The notes under the pieces are model-generated. The model saw only the letters and a program-made list of their open reading frames with translations. It was not told where the DNA came from and ran no database searches. A stretch of DNA of 64,000 nt from Clarireedia homoeocarpa (taxonomy: Eukaryota; Ascomycota; Leotiomycetes; Helotiales; Rutstroemiaceae), in the NCBI GenBank assembly GCA_001465935.1, contig LNKV01000052.1, positions 62,001 to 126,000 on the forward strand. Direction: 5' to 3'. Shown in pieces: positions 11,887-24,413 of the stretch. Made by a program: the position numbers and the translations under genes. Position 1 is the stretch's first letter, and the number at the start of each line of letters is the position of its first letter.

Positions 11887-13737
11887 ATGTCTTCCCTCTA
11901 TAATCTCGAGCCCCAACCAACCGCCTCATGTATCTTGCATACCACTTCTGGCGACATATCGCTCGAGCTCTGGGCGCAACAAGTCCCACTCGCCTGTCGC
12001 AACTTCCTGCAACACTGCCTTGACGGCTACTACGACAATACCATCTTCCACCGGCTCGTCCCGGGCTTTATTCTGCAAGGAGGTGATCCGACGGGGACTG
12101 GTTCCGGCGGGGAAAGTATCTACGATGGCGGCGCATTTGCCGAAGAAAATGGCGTCTGGCCAATGGAGGAGCGGAAGGGACACAATGCGGGACCGAGAGG
12201 CGTAGGCTTTAAGGATGAGTTTCACTCGAGGATTAAGTATAATAGGAGAGGTCTCCTGGGTATGGCGAATGAAGGGAAGGATACGAATGGGAGTCAGTTT
12301 TTTATTACGTTGGGCGAGACCCCGGAGTTGACGGGGAAGAATACGCTGTTTGGACGGGTTGAGGGCGAGACGATTTATAATGTGGCGAGGATGGGTGAGG
12401 CGGAGCTAGGGGATGGTGACAGGCCGTTGTGGCCGACAAAGATTACGGGTGTGGAAGTGCTGGTTAATCCATTCAAGGATATGGTTAGGAGGGAGAGGGT
12501 TGCGGCGAGGGTGATGGAGCAGCAGGGGGAGAAGAAAGCACCAGAGAAGAAAAAGAAGAGGAAGGCGGGGAAGCAATTGTTGAGTTTTGGGGGTGATGAG
12601 GACGTAGTGGAGGAAGAAAAACCCGTGGTGAAAAAGGCGAAGTTTGATACGAGGATAGTGATGGATGATGAGAATGCGGATGTAAATGCAGTAGGAGAAA
12701 AAATCCCCGAATCTGCACCTAAAGCGAAATCTGCTCCGAAGAAAAAGGCCCCCAAGGAACCCTCACCCTCATCTTCACCCGAACCCATGCCAGCACCAGC
12801 CCAAAGCCCCCCTAACCGCGTTGCCAAACTCGAAACCCGCGAGATCTCTTCCTCGCTAGAACCACAACCGCAAGTCGAAAAAGTCACATCTCTCCTTGAT
12901 CGCACGAACGCGCAAATCGCCGAGCTGAAAGCGTCAATGAGGAGGAATGTCCCGACCGGCGCTGCCGTACCTGAGAAAAAGAAATCCGCACTGGAGGCCA
13001 TGATTCCCGCTAACGCAGTGCGGGGACGAAAAAGGGGGAATGCGGGTAAGGATAAGGAGGGAGATCAGGCAGCGTTGGATATGCTGAAGGCATTCAAGGA
13101 GAAGTTGGAGAAAGCTGGATCCGGGACTGATAAAGTTGTTTCGAAATCTGGTGGAGATGGAAATGGGGAAGCGAAAACCGAAGACGCGGCAAGTAAACCC
13201 AAAGCAGAAGTAGAGGATGATGGAGAAGCGGCCCTCTGCGATTTGCACTTTATAGCGAATTGTCAATCGTGCTCGAAATGGGATGAGAAGATTCTGGAGG
13301 GTGGAGAGGGGGAGGGTGATGGGCAGGAGGAGGACGATGGGGAGTGGATGGCGCATGCGCTGTCGTTTAAGGAGGATAAGCTGGGGAAGGATCTTAGTTA
13401 TAGGAAGAAGGCGGAGGAGGAATTGGTGGTTATTGATCCGAGGGTTAAGGAGAGGGAGTTGGGTGTTAGGGGGGCGGGGGGGAAGAGAGGGTGGGAGGGG
13501 GATAGGGAGAGGGAAAAGAGAGGCGTTGGGATGGGCTCGGGGAGGGAATGGGACAGAGATAGGGAGAGGGGTGGTAAGGAGAGGGATAGGGAGAGAGGAG
13601 GAGATAGTGGTAGAAATAGAGATAGAAAAGGAGAAGAAAAGGCTGGCCCAAGCAGAGAATGGGATCGAGAGGGCGATAGGAGAAGAAATGAAAAATTAGC
13701 AGGGCGATCAAGGATGGCTGGAAGAGGCGCGAAGTGA
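11887..13737 (+). CDS. cwc27: Spliceosomal cyclophilin-like protein CWC27
   Basis: An intronless frame of 616 aa. The N-terminal 200 residues form a cyclophilin domain with FHRLVPGFILQGGDPTGTG and TNGSQFFITL. The position equivalent to the cyclosporin-binding Trp of cyclophilin A lies in LTGKNTLFGRV and is not Trp, as is usual for CWC27, whose isomerase activity is weak or absent. The domain is followed by a long Lys/Glu/Ala/Pro-rich region. A short motif C451-x2-H454-x4-C459-x2-C462 (CDLHFIANCQSC) comes next, and the tail is an Arg/Asp/Glu/Gly repeat region (RDRERGG-like). CWC27 belongs to the activated spliceosome (with CWC22 in other systems). The start at 11887 fits the short N-terminus of the family. 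The charged tail may mediate contacts in the spliceosome, which is inference. Confidence 0.93.
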   Translation: MSSLYNLEPQPTASCILHTTSGDISLELWAQQVPLACRNFLQHCLDGYYDNTIFHRLVPGFILQGGDPTGTGSGGESIYDGGAFAEENGVWPMEERKGHNAGPRGVGFKDEFHSRIKYNRRGLLGMANEGKDTNGSQFFITLGETPELTGKNTLFGRVEGETIYNVARMGEAELGDGDRPLWPTKITGVEVLVNPFKDMVRRERVAARVMEQQGEKKAPEKKKKRKAGKQLLSFGGDEDVVEEEKPVVKKAKFDTRIVMDDENADVNAVGEKIPESAPKAKSAPKKKAPKEPSPSSSPEPMPAPAQSPPNRVAKLETREISSSLEPQPQVEKVTSLLDRTNAQIAELKASMRRNVPTGAAVPEKKKSALEAMIPANAVRGRKRGNAGKDKEGDQAALDMLKAFKEKLEKAGSGTDKVVSKSGGDGNGEAKTEDAASKPKAEVEDDGEAALCDLHFIANCQSCSKWDEKILEGGEGEGDGQEEDDGEWMAHALSFKEDKLGKDLSYRKKAEEELVVIDPRVKERELGVRGAGGKRGWEGDREREKRGVGMGSGREWDRDRERGGKERDRERGGDSGRNRDRKGEEKAGPSREWDREGDRRRNEKLAGRSRMAGRGAK

Positions 13738-16700
13738 GATCTTGGAGTGGAAGGGAGGAGAGGAGATGTTACCTACGGAAGAGACAGTGCGTGGCTAGCC
13801 TAGGTAGATGGAGTAGATAGTGGTTCTGAAATATTAGACGAGCTTTTGTAGGTTTACAAATTTCCTAAGGCAGTTTGGCACGGGTATACTATTTATTTAG
13901 TGCAGTTTATAGTGAATGATTATACAGGTGTTTGGTCTTTCTGTCCTCTTCTGGTTCTCTGCATTTATGGGTAGATGGGGTTGGTATGTGTATCTTTCCA
14001 CTGGTGTGTATACATACATACGTGCATACATACAAGTAATGCCTCTGCTCTCGCCACGAATATGGTTTTGTGATTACGCTGAGAAGTTAGTGAGCTGGAT
14101 GTCTGGACTCGATGTATGCTGGTTGAGAGTTACATGTTGCCTGAGGAGATAGAATGGGTTTCCATGGCTGCCAATGTGGATATAAACTGTGAGGTTGAGA
14201 CTACCTCGTTCTGATTCCTAGTAGCTAGGGCATGGTGACCCTGCGAGAAGGAAGAGAGTTTCACTGTAATCTTATGTAAGGAGGTGGTTTTATGTAAGGA
14301 GGTGATTTTCGTGGGGGATCGATCATCCTACGACAAATCAAGTAACTAAAGGAGTAATTTTCCTTGAAGGCATCGGTACCAGCATCAGCATCAGCATCAC
14401 TATCACTACCACAACCACTTACTTATAAGAACACGTATAGTTATTTACAGTGATATTACATTGGGCCAGGTGAGTACTGTAATAAGTTCATTGCTGACAA
14501 GTAGATAGTAAAATGAGAAAGAGATATATTGTAAGTAGGTCGAAGTGAGAGTACGTGCATCCCAATAGCACGTGTAGAAGGATATCCAAGGGGTAATCAC
14601 TTAATACTACCTACCCTATACAAGCTAGAAAGAGGGGGAAGGCAGCTAGATCCTTCGAAATCTAAGCGGGAGCCAGTCCCTTAAACTATAGAATACATCT
14701 TGGTGGCCTAGGCTAGACTAAAAGGAGGGGTGTAGCAAGGCCCACAATATGTATACTCCGTATATCGTATAGGTTACGGCAATTCTCAATGCAGGTATCA
14801 CAGTGATGTCCAGTATCATGTTCATGTACTAGAGCGTCAGCACGCAAGGGGCAAGAGATGGTAAGGGGATAGATAGAGGATACGTTACGCTGGCTGGTGG
14901 TGCGATAAGAAAGCTGAGAAGTTGGGGAAGGTTGGTGGAGAGACCAATGTGGTAGAGACATGGAAACGAATTGGTTGCCGCTATGCTATTTCATAGACTA
15001 TATGACATGTTTGGGGCAAGATGTTAGAATCCTCCGAGCTGTGAATTCTATGTTTGGCATTTCATTGGCATCGGCGGTGAAGGCTTGATAAAGAGACTCG
15101 ACGGGTTGGAATAGACCTCCTTGGGGTTGCAAACGGAGTTTTTATTTTATTTCCTAGCAAGCTGAAAATGTCACAGTAGACTCTAAAAGTCAATCACCAA
15201 AACCGGAACAGGTGAACCAGAGGCATCTTGTAAGATTAGAAGAGTCTTCTTGATTGTTCCTTTTGATCGGTGGGTGTACTCTGCAACGCTGACCAAGCGC
15301 CTGGATGGAATGGTCTGCTCCCTTCACCCGCATTCTTTACAATCGAATGGATTATCTTATTGACCGTATTACCACCATCCGTCTGATTGTAAGAAATGAA
15401 TTCGTAATCTCAATCTACCGCATCTCAGCGCTCACCGCCGCCGACACAGGCAGTGCAGATGCGTTATGGTGTGGTAATCTGAGGAAACCGGGCACACAAC
15501 TGTGAGGTATGATCAAGGCATGTCGATTGTTATAGGGATCTTCATTTCCTTCCTAATGACGATCTGATACTTATCTAAGGTGCTGGCTGCGGCGACGATG
15601 TAATTAAGCAATTTCACACCTTCCTCACCCAAAGCCATGCCCAGGCTCAAACGTCCCTGAGACCAGTCAAATTATATCAAGGAGTCCAGATTTCCGGCGA
15701 ATATCCATACATGGGAGTATCAATCTTACACAAACCTACAACGACGTGCAAAACACCCAAATGACAAGTTCACACGACGCCATGTCGTCAGCGCGAAACA
15801 ATATGATAATGGGGAAATACAAGCTTGCCAAAGGCAGGTAGAATTGGATGGAGGTTCCAGCAGAGAAATCTCCATGGAAACAATTAAGGAATCCTAGATG
15901 GGAATCCTTGTTCCCGTAAGGCGACCCGCAAGGCGGAGAAAGGGCTTTCGGGTGTTACAGTATATAATATGATGATGTATAGGGGGTGGTTGAAAGAAAG
16001 GTCGACAATGTTTCACCAAAACAATCCCGTCCTATCCTTCCTCGGTTTGATGCATGTTTCGAACAGGCATTTGATTCCCTTTGCAATTTGGACTTGTGGC
16101 TGAGCGACCGTTGACCTGTCAAAATAATTGCGATTCCCCGCATTCGTTGTGGAACTTGAAACATGGGATGTCGACGGTGAGCTTCCTAATTCATTGGAGA
16201 GTACAGGAATTCTGCTCATAAACCGGCTCTGCTTCGACACGGTGAAGCCAATTGAGTCTGGCTCGGGTGGTACAGAGACATGCAGACGGGTAATGTCGAG
16301 AGTTACTGGTATTGCACCTAGCAAACTCCTGCTTTGTGTTGTTTTACATGCTGCACGCGAGACCAAATGCAAGCGTGTCAGACGCGTCCTTTCCAGAAAG
16401 AATCCGAGGAGTTAGTGCTTACCTCACTCAACGTACAGCTTTTCCCACTCCGGGAGGATAAAAGCGATGGGAAGATCAATGGGATCGACTTCCGGCTGCC
16501 CTGCGGTGGGTGGGTTGAGAAGAGACCCACTTCGATGGGCTTTCCGCGAGAGTACCATGCGCGCGCTTGACAACGAATTCGAGATGGGGTTTTTACAAAG
16601 TGAGAGTCGTGCGAGACTTTTTGTGAAGATGCAGAACAAGATAGTCGTGCTTCGAGCAAGCTGGCATCTCTACAGATATAGGATATCAAACCTTGGGGGA

Positions 16701-18315
16701 CGTTCAACTGAGGACAAAAACAACACAGGCCATTCTAGATTAAGCTCGCTTCGGTGTAATCCACAGGGCTCTTTTGGAACCATCCTATGAATTCACGTAC
16801 TTCACATATTTCATGTAGTTTCAGCGTTTTTTGCTAAGGAAAGAGTGGGATGAACGATGAATCTTTGTTTCGTGGTTCAGCGTCGTGGTACAGCACGGAA
16901 GGGATAGGAGACACCAACGCCGCTTACTGTTTGGTGCAGGAACACAATTAAGCTTATTGTCACCACCGACACATCAAACAGGACTAAACCTAACACTCCG
17001 CAGTGGATATCTGCGTCTCAAATGCCAAGAAGGCGTTTTTCTGTCGATAAGTACCACCACACCGGGTGGGCGCTTCAGAGTCCTAGAAGAGTCAAAAGTC
17101 TGAAACTGCCGCAACACAACGGGTTCAAAGAGATGGCCATGGAAGATACGCGACGGATCTCTACCCAGATAATGAGGCTTTGTAGGCACTGGGGACAGGA
17201 TTGCGGATTTGGGAAGCGGACGTACTCCAGGAGGAGTCCATGAGAAGATAAGGTAAGTTAAATGAAAGTCTATGCAGCACACTCAGTTCGCAAATTGGTC
17301 CGAGGTATGAGGCATATCAACGTGGCCAGTGAAATGGAGCAGGTGAATGTGGGGATGAATGCGATTTCTAACGTTGCTCCAGGAGGCATCGAGTAATACG
17401 GCCTAATAGCGCTCCACTCTCCTGTCAAGGTGGAGAGGCTCATATGTCAGTGGTGATTGGCGGAGTAACGAGCCTAGTCAGGGTCTGACGGGTATAGCCC
17501 AAAAAAATGGACCGAGTCCAACCTTTTGGGAACTGAATTTCGCTGCTGTAGAGTAAGTGGATGTTAGATTCTCTAACCTGTAGGCCGAGTGGTGATGTCA
17601 AGGTTGGGTCGAGTTGGGTTGAGTTAGGTCGATTTTCTGCCATTCGAACTCTCCTCGCATATCTCGCTCCTTAGCTCGCTCACCCGCTGGTTCTTCTAAA
17701 CGCCGCTGCTATTGTCTCCTTCGCAAGGCGCAGATCGCAGATTTTCCTACATGTAAATGTTGGGCTCGTTCTCGGATACATCGCCGCAGTACCGAAGTAT
17801 TGTCATCTCTTCTCCACAGCCATAAATTGAGTAGAACTTCTGGATTTAGTACTACTGCTGCAACTGTCATTGGCCAGCTCGCTCCTCGACCGTTACCTCC
17901 ACGACCATTCATTCCATGGGCGTTAATTGGGGGCTTGTTGTACTAAACCGCATGCGCCTACATGGGATCACAAAGCAGCCACCCTGGCAATTTCGATAGT
18001 AGCACCTTGCCTCTGCCATGGAGCGAATGCGAGTCTTGAGCCTACTTCGCCTACCAGGCCATGTAACATGGACAGTATCCATTCCAAAACCTATAGAGAT
18101 CCTCCGAATCCGGTTGTAAAGTGCAGAGTATATGACCTGGTAACGATCATCTGCCGGATATCACCTTAAGATCTCAGACGATTCGTACACGACGTGCCCT
18201 GGCAACTAACACGGCCTTTCCTGAACTCATTACACGATACCTTTCTTAGTCTTATCTCGTATTACGAAGCTTTACGATTATACAATAACAACCTTGGCTG
18301 ACCAGAGATACTTTT
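13738..18315. other. 4.6-kb spacer, no supported gene
   Basis: No recognisable protein was found on either strand. Open frames between 16000 and 17300 have Ser/Pro/Arg-rich translations on both strands with no family resemblance and no coherent splice model. A short direct repeat (TTATGTAAGGAGGTG twice) lies near 14271-14305. The last few hundred bases are the probable promoter of the zinc-cluster gene at 18316. Confidence 0.5.
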
Positions 18316-20458
18316 ATGTCAACGATGAATGACTCGGTTACAAGAGCTAGTATCAAGAAAGAGGCGCCCAAACGGACTCGAGCATTCAGTACAAGAGCCA
18401 AAACAGGCTGTAAGACATGCAAGTAAGTGTATTCCAATATCTCCTTTGAGTTCATCGACGACAACTTTCGGATATAAGTTTTGTGTCGGATTTCTTGTTA
18501 TATTTACGACAAGCGACTCTATTGTGCACTAGTGCTTCAACAACACTGGCAATCTTCTAAGGCAGAAAATCAAACAGTACCATTGCCTTTCAATTCTTCC
18601 TTCATTCGTTCCATCAGAGAGCAACAGTACAGCTGGAGGTTTTAACTAACATTTCATGTAAGGGTTCGTCACGTTAAGTGCGATGAGGGTAGACCTGGAT
18701 GTCGCAAATGCGCCCAGACTGGACGGAAGTGTGATGGCTATGCACATTGTGTCCCAATTCCAACCAGCAAGGCGATCGCCATTCCATCCGCTTCAGCTCC
18801 TAGGCCTTCCACAGACATGAGATATCACCTAGTCCAAGATGCTCCAGACTTTTTGTCGCCATCTCTATTCACAAGCGAGCAAGAGCGGTACTCATTTCAT
18901 TTCTTCCATACCAAAACGGCACCTCAGCTAGAAGGTTACTCTAATTCTGGATTCTGGGATCGATTTGTCTTAGAAGCATCTCATTGGGAAGCTTCTGTAA
19001 GACATGCTGCGATTGCTCTGGGGGCGTTGCACGAGAGGTTCGAATTGGAAGATGGGTTTATCACCAACATCAAGGAAGATACAGAAGAGAATTCCTTCGC
19101 ACTACGCCAATATGTGAAAGCTATAAATTGTCTGGTACAGCCAAGCATTTCTCTCGCTGGACGACATACAAGAAGATCAGCAAACGTGGCGCTGATGACT
19201 TGCGTGCTGTTTGTTTGTTTCGAGGTTTGTCACTCCTGCGTTTTCTTTGCTACCTTTTTAATTAGACATAAGTTAACCAATGAATAAGACACTACGAGGC
19301 CATCATGATGCTGCTCTCGCACATATCGATGGTGGGATCAGAATCTTGTCGGAGATGCAAAATACCGAAGGCGGAATCACAGCTCCCTCCAATAGCCCGA
19401 TCCATTCCTCATCTGTAGAGGCGCTTCCATTATCGACCTTTCGGATAATATTTAGTCGACTCGATACACAAGCATCCGTTCTTACATCTCGGGCTCGTAT
19501 AATCGACGGCTACGAATCAAGCTTATACCCAAGTCCGATTCCCGAAACGTTTAGAAGTCTGAAGGAGGCACGCGAGTCTTTAGAATCTGTTTGGGCATGC
19601 AGCGCAAGAAATCTTTTATCATGTTCTATGTACAATGGCGTGCCACTGCCTCTCACAATCAATTCTGAGACTGCGCCTCTTGTATTGTCTCGCCTGGAGA
19701 GTTGGAACACGGCTTTTGAGCTATATCTGAGGATGGCCTACGGCAAACGCGGACCGGATAGAGTCAGAGATGTCGATAAGAAGGCCGTCAACGTGCTACG
19801 CATCCAGAAATTGGTGACAGAAGTGCTCTTCTCGGCTTCGAAGGCAATTCAGCCAGCGAATGAAACGTCGTGGGATGTCTTCAGGTTTGAGTACGATGCC
19901 ATAACTAACTGGGCTGCGGAGATCGTTTATGCGAACCCGGAAACTCGAGGCGAAAGAAATCCATCTGCGATATTTACGCTTGATACCGGTATCATTCAAC
20001 CACTGTTCTTCGTCGCCACAAAGTGTCGCTACAGGCGCACACGAAGTAGGGCAATTGCACTGTTGAAAAATTCCAACCGACAAGAAGGTTTATGGCATAG
20101 TGTTCTGACTGCAAGAGTAGCGGAGAGAATCCAGGAAATAGAAGAGGATGGCTTGAGCGAGGAAGAAGATCTTGTACCGGGTGCAAATCGACTTTGGAAC
20201 TTGAATATAAGATTCGAGTTTGAGGGTCCTGATGGAAGACGTGCTTGGCTGGGCTATCGTTATGAGCGGAGCTCCTTCATGTATGATGGGGCAGAATGGA
20301 TCTCGATGTATAACACAGAATTATCACCACTAGATATGAGGAGAAGTATGAGCGGATCGTCGATGTATGGCGACGAGGGGTCATGGCACGGAGGCTCGGA
20401 AAGAGCGCAGTCATACGAAAGCAACCAGGAGTTCGCTGTAGATAAGGAGGATTATTAA
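18316..20458 (+). CDS. Zn2Cys6 fungal transcription factor
   Basis: Exons 18316-18422, 18663-19224 and 19289-20458 give 612 aa. The zinc cluster is complete, with C32-x2-C35-x6-C42-x6-C49-x2-C52-x6-C59. Basic residues precede it (KKEAPKRTRAFSTRAKTGC). The first intron (240 nt, long for this genome) splits the codon just after the second cysteine; its 3' end has TAACTAAC and TAAG. The second intron is 64 nt and joins phase 0. The region after the cluster (SEQERYSFHFFHTKTAPQL, then EASVRHAAIALGALHE) resembles the fungal-specific regulatory domain seen in many such proteins, and the block TLRGHHDAALAHIDGGIRIL is typical too. The tail is Ser/Glu-rich. It should be a nuclear DNA-binding regulator. 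Its targets cannot be told from the sequence; no cluster of clear target genes lies beside it. Confidence 0.9.
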
Positions 20459-22220
20459 TTGAGAAGATATAATGGTATGGATAGGACTCAGGTTTAGCTT
20501 CACCAGCAAGTTTTACTAGTCTCCAGCAAGTGGTCAAGGCTGTTAGACATACATAATACTTCATACGATAACCATACATTTGAATCTATGCAAGAGTTGG
20601 ATTTCAATGGGCAATTTTCCAAGTGACTGACTGATATTCTACGTCTCCAAAGAGATCGCATACTCACTGAAGCCTCATGAACCTATCGGTTTTGCGAGCG
20701 GGTAGGTCAATCGAGTCTAAACTTATTGGGTGTGAGGGCCAATTTTTGTGCATGTGTAAAAACCAAATATAAGCCCACATTGTCACTTCTCTAGAAGTGG
20801 CGTCACCTTTACAGCATGCTATTGCGGTCGCTGCTTGCCTAGAATCAGTAAATAAGTGATCATGATGATGCTTTTATGTGGCACGGTTGAGGCAGCCGAG
20901 TTGACCACACCATAAGTCTATGCATACTCTGCTTATCGTCAGCACGGCAGGAATCTTGCCCCGGTATGCTGACCACTTGAGGCAGGAGAACGGTCCATCT
21001 GCTTCAGGATTATGATGTGTGATTCGTCATGGGAAAGGCAGACTTTGGGCCAAAAGTAAAGGCACTCGTGCGGCGCAGCAAATATATCAGAAAAGGTGTC
21101 TGCTCCGTACTGAAATTAACAATCTTTAATTCGGGGTAGCCGCGCTGGTAGGTAGCACCACAATTAAGGCTATATCAAAGCTAACACCCACAACAACTTA
21201 GCCTCTCAAGCACGTGCATGATTATCTAAGCAAAGTTTGTTGCGACTCCAACATCGTCTGCAATTTTCTTGCTCGTACTGTTGTATGTTTGAGTACGATG
21301 TTTCGATCCGAGTTGTTGCTCCACAGGAACAACAGTACCAACCATACAACTCTCAGTAAAAGACTGATTGATCACGCGATAGGGTAAATGACATCAGCCA
21401 TGAGAATTCCCGCAGTGCTGCGATCCTACACGAAACAAACCAACCCTTTTACAGACCTCAACGCCACAGGTTGGCCAACCATGTTCCGAATATGTTGCAA
21501 ATTCACCAACACATGTGTATTTTTTAGTTCGCTTTCTTTGTTCCCTTATTTTCGTACCATAAGTCTATCACACCTCTGGTTCTGTTTCTGTGAGCAAGTG
21601 CCATACATCCAGTCAAAGAACGTTATCGTCTCTAACAAAGACATCTCATTTTATGAGCCGGCCAGTCCACGACCTGAGGAGAGTGGGGAGACTTCTACAT
21701 CTTCTAGTGAGATGAGATATTTATGAAGAGGTTCCTCCGCAAAAGCTTTCTCTCCCGCATAAGTTGTTCTTTCTAATTCGTTTACGTTTTACTCACATTT
21801 CCCTCATTTCTTATCTTTAGCTGTGGGACTTCCCTATTCTTGACATCTCAGAGTCGGCTGTCTGCGCGGAAATCATCTGTTGATATTGGACGTATAAGTT
21901 CCGCAACTTCCGCATCGGGGCAGCGTGGCCGAATTCTGGGATTAATCTGACATTGAATAATCTGCGTTCTACATTTCAAGATTGTTCAGATTGCAAGCTA
22001 CTATTCAAGGCGTTCCGTGCGGGTTGGCTCTTATTATACATATACATATACGCACAAGCACTTTGCGCAGTCAGCATTCCGCGGACAAAGAAATGTGGAA
22101 ATACTATTTCTGACTTTGACTTTGTATCTCCTTGACAACCCCACCAGCCATTAATCAATTCTTGGAGCATAACTTCGATCAGCTCAACCGGTAGATCGGT
22201 TGACCACGAAATACAGCAAA
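20459..22220. other. Intergenic spacer
   Basis: No supported gene. An ATG-started frame of 112 codons (21388-21726) ends in a Ser/Glu-rich stretch, but it has a hydrophobic AT-rich middle that looks like intron or leader sequence, so I leave it uncalled. The CT-rich sequence at 22200-22220 is the leader of the next gene. Confidence 0.5.
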
Positions 22221-23791
22221 ATGGACAATCGACCTCAGCTTCTGACGATACCCAGCTTCCCTTCCCTTCTCCAGTATAGCTCTTCACACAGCTCACCACT
22301 CTCACCATTAACTCCGCCTCCTCGACTACATCTTCGAACACTCCTACCAAGCCCTCCCATCTCGCCATTCCTTGCCAAAGCACCTCCTCCAGTGCCATAT
22401 CCTTGGATTTGGCGTTGCCATATTTGTCATTCCGTGTATCAGCTTGGTGTCACACGTCGTTGCCGTAAGCCTTCCACCCATGCTACTCAATCACCTTTGC
22501 CATACATTAAAGAATAACATACTAACATATTCCTACTACCACAGTCGAAGACGGGCATTACTTCTGCTCTCTCCCAACTCCACCAGCATCTCCGACCTCA
22601 CCCTCTTCGACCCCACCTACTCCGCCTTCCCCTAACACACATCCCTTCCCCGTTCCCCCGAAAAAGAAAAGACGCCGCAAACCGCCGCGCGGCTGCCGCG
22701 CCGAATTCGACTACTCCGGCTGGGAAGCCTACAATCTCTGGCGTCGCGAAACCTCGCTCCTCAAAGGCCAGCAGCGCAGACAACAACAACGCACCCCTAG
22801 TACCCCTCTTAAAACCGCGAAAGACTGCTACCGCGACTGCGACTTCCCCTCAGAATGCCAAACCTTCCAAACCAGCAGCTCCGAAACCATCATTTCGCTA
22901 AAGCGGAAATCGGAACCCGAACTGATCTTCCCTCTGTCCCCGACCGAAATTCTCCGCCTCGAAGAAGAAGCTGCCTCCGACAAGGAAGACGAGCAACTCC
23001 TCTTCGATATCGCGGCCACTACACCCCCTTGTACTAGCTCCACGCATCGCCCACGCAGCGTAGGAGTGGGTGTAGCGCGGACGGGTCACGAGAGGAGGAA
23101 GAGTTTTGAAGCAGAAAAGCGCGGGCTTGAGCACGAGGCCCTTTTCGTTATAAGTCCCATAACAGCGTTAGTAGATCCCGAAGTAGTGCCAAAATTAGGG
23201 GGATGGGATTTTAACATGAGTTTGGTTGAAGGAAGAGGCCCGAATTTTAGTTTGGGGAGCAGCAGATCAGATGGGAACTTGATGCAATTGAAAGGGGTTG
23301 TAAAAGGCAAGGAGAGAGAATCAGACATCACTTCCCCTTCATCCACTTATTTCACCAAATCATCCGCAGCACAAGAACCACGCGAGCCGGAAGAAGAAAC
23401 CGAAGAAGACGAACAGCTCATTGTGCGGGAATTTATCCGGGTGAAGAAGAAGAAAAGTATAGCCAAGATTGAACAGCTGACGGGGCTCAAGATGAGCGAG
23501 GTGCAGTACGGGAGGATGGTTGGCGAGGAAGTAGCGATGGATTTCGATGTCCCAGTGGGAGACGGGATTGGGGAGGCAACGTCATCGTGGAGTAGAAGGG
23601 GAAGCGTCGAGCTGGATAGTCCGCCGAGTAGTCCGTTGAAAATGTTTTATACGATTACGGATAGTGATAGTGAGGGTGAGGGTGAGGGCGAGAGTGGTGA
23701 GGGGGAAGAGCGAGGGTATGGAGTTGGTTATGGAGGACATGAGGTGGATGATGAGTTGACGTGGGATGAGGTTAAGTATGGGGTGAGATAG
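22221..23791 (+). CDS. Conserved fungal protein with Cys-rich module
   Basis: Two exons, 22221-22464 and 22545-23791, give 496 aa; the 80-nt intron has GTAAGC and CACAG ends. After a Pro/Ser-rich N-terminus comes a compact motif across the splice junction: WRCHICHSVYQLGVTRRC followed by LEDGHYFC, i.e. C66-x2-C69-x11-C81-x7-C89, a probable metal-binding knuckle. Then come a Pro-rich linker, a basic patch (PPKKKRRRKPPRGC) that could be a nuclear signal, EFDYSGWEAYNLWRRE, and a second Cys group (DCYRDCDFPSEC). The C-terminal half is acidic and Ser/Gly-rich with no visible domain. I recognise the pattern as a conserved ascomycete family of unknown function but cannot name it. A nuclear location is inference from the basic patch only. 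Confidence 0.75.
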
Positions 23792-24269
23792 GTCAAAAAT
23801 GATCGTATCGTGGATTGATCGCGTTGAATGCTCGACTTTTTATTTGTATGCAGCGTATTTGTCATTCGTTCATGCTTTCCTGGTTAATTCACACGTGGTA
23901 TTCGGTTATGGACGAAGCGCAAGTGGCAGGTTTTGTGTCCGCCTTGCGCTGTATCGTGTAGGATAGAGAGATGTTTCAAAATGTAACAACAAGCACCATA
24001 GTATCACTGTCGTTATTAGCAATGTCACACCATCATGTCACAACATCCACGCTAGACTGAATATAGTAACTAACGAAAAACCTAGTTCATTCAAAGATTT
24101 GATAATAGTACAGCCGCCCTAGTCACCCAATATCTCTGTCTTTCCACAATAACCCAGGGGATTCATATTGTGTGTAGGTCGGGGCATCAGTCTTGAAAGA
24201 TTGGCCCGTAGGTTTAATCCTATTTTCATAACCCTTTCATGACAAGCGATCCAGTATAAAAACCAGCGC

Positions 24270-24300
<31 letters not shown>

Positions 24301-24413
24301 ATAAATCCCACTGACACCTCCCAACCCAACTCAACCCGGAGAAGGAATGAAAAAAAAAAAATCAAAAGAGCGGCGTCAAATTTTTGGTCCTAGCTGTCGA
24401 GTCCTTCCCGAAA
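23792..24413. other. Convergent intergenic region
   Basis: The 3' ends of the plus-strand gene ending at 23791 and of the minus-strand H2A.Z gene face each other here. A long poly-A tract lies near the middle. No gene seen. Confidence 0.7.
24270..24297. repeat. Poly-A tract of 28 bases
   Basis: A run of 28 A lies between two convergent genes. It is either a simple-sequence tract or the tail of an ancient retroposed insert; no body of such an element is visible upstream. Confidence 0.9.

Noticed and set aside
12375..13711. Long antisense and shifted frames over CWC27
   Set aside because: They are shadows of its low-complexity Lys/Arg/Glu codons.
16013..17282. Opposed open frames of 60-119 codons, one with a GTAAGC donor-like site near 16420
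   Set aside because: No consistent multi-exon model and no recognisable protein on either strand.
21388..21726. ATG-started 112-codon frame
   Set aside because: The centre looks like AT-rich non-coding sequence with hydrophobic translation; only the last 40 codons resemble coding sequence.
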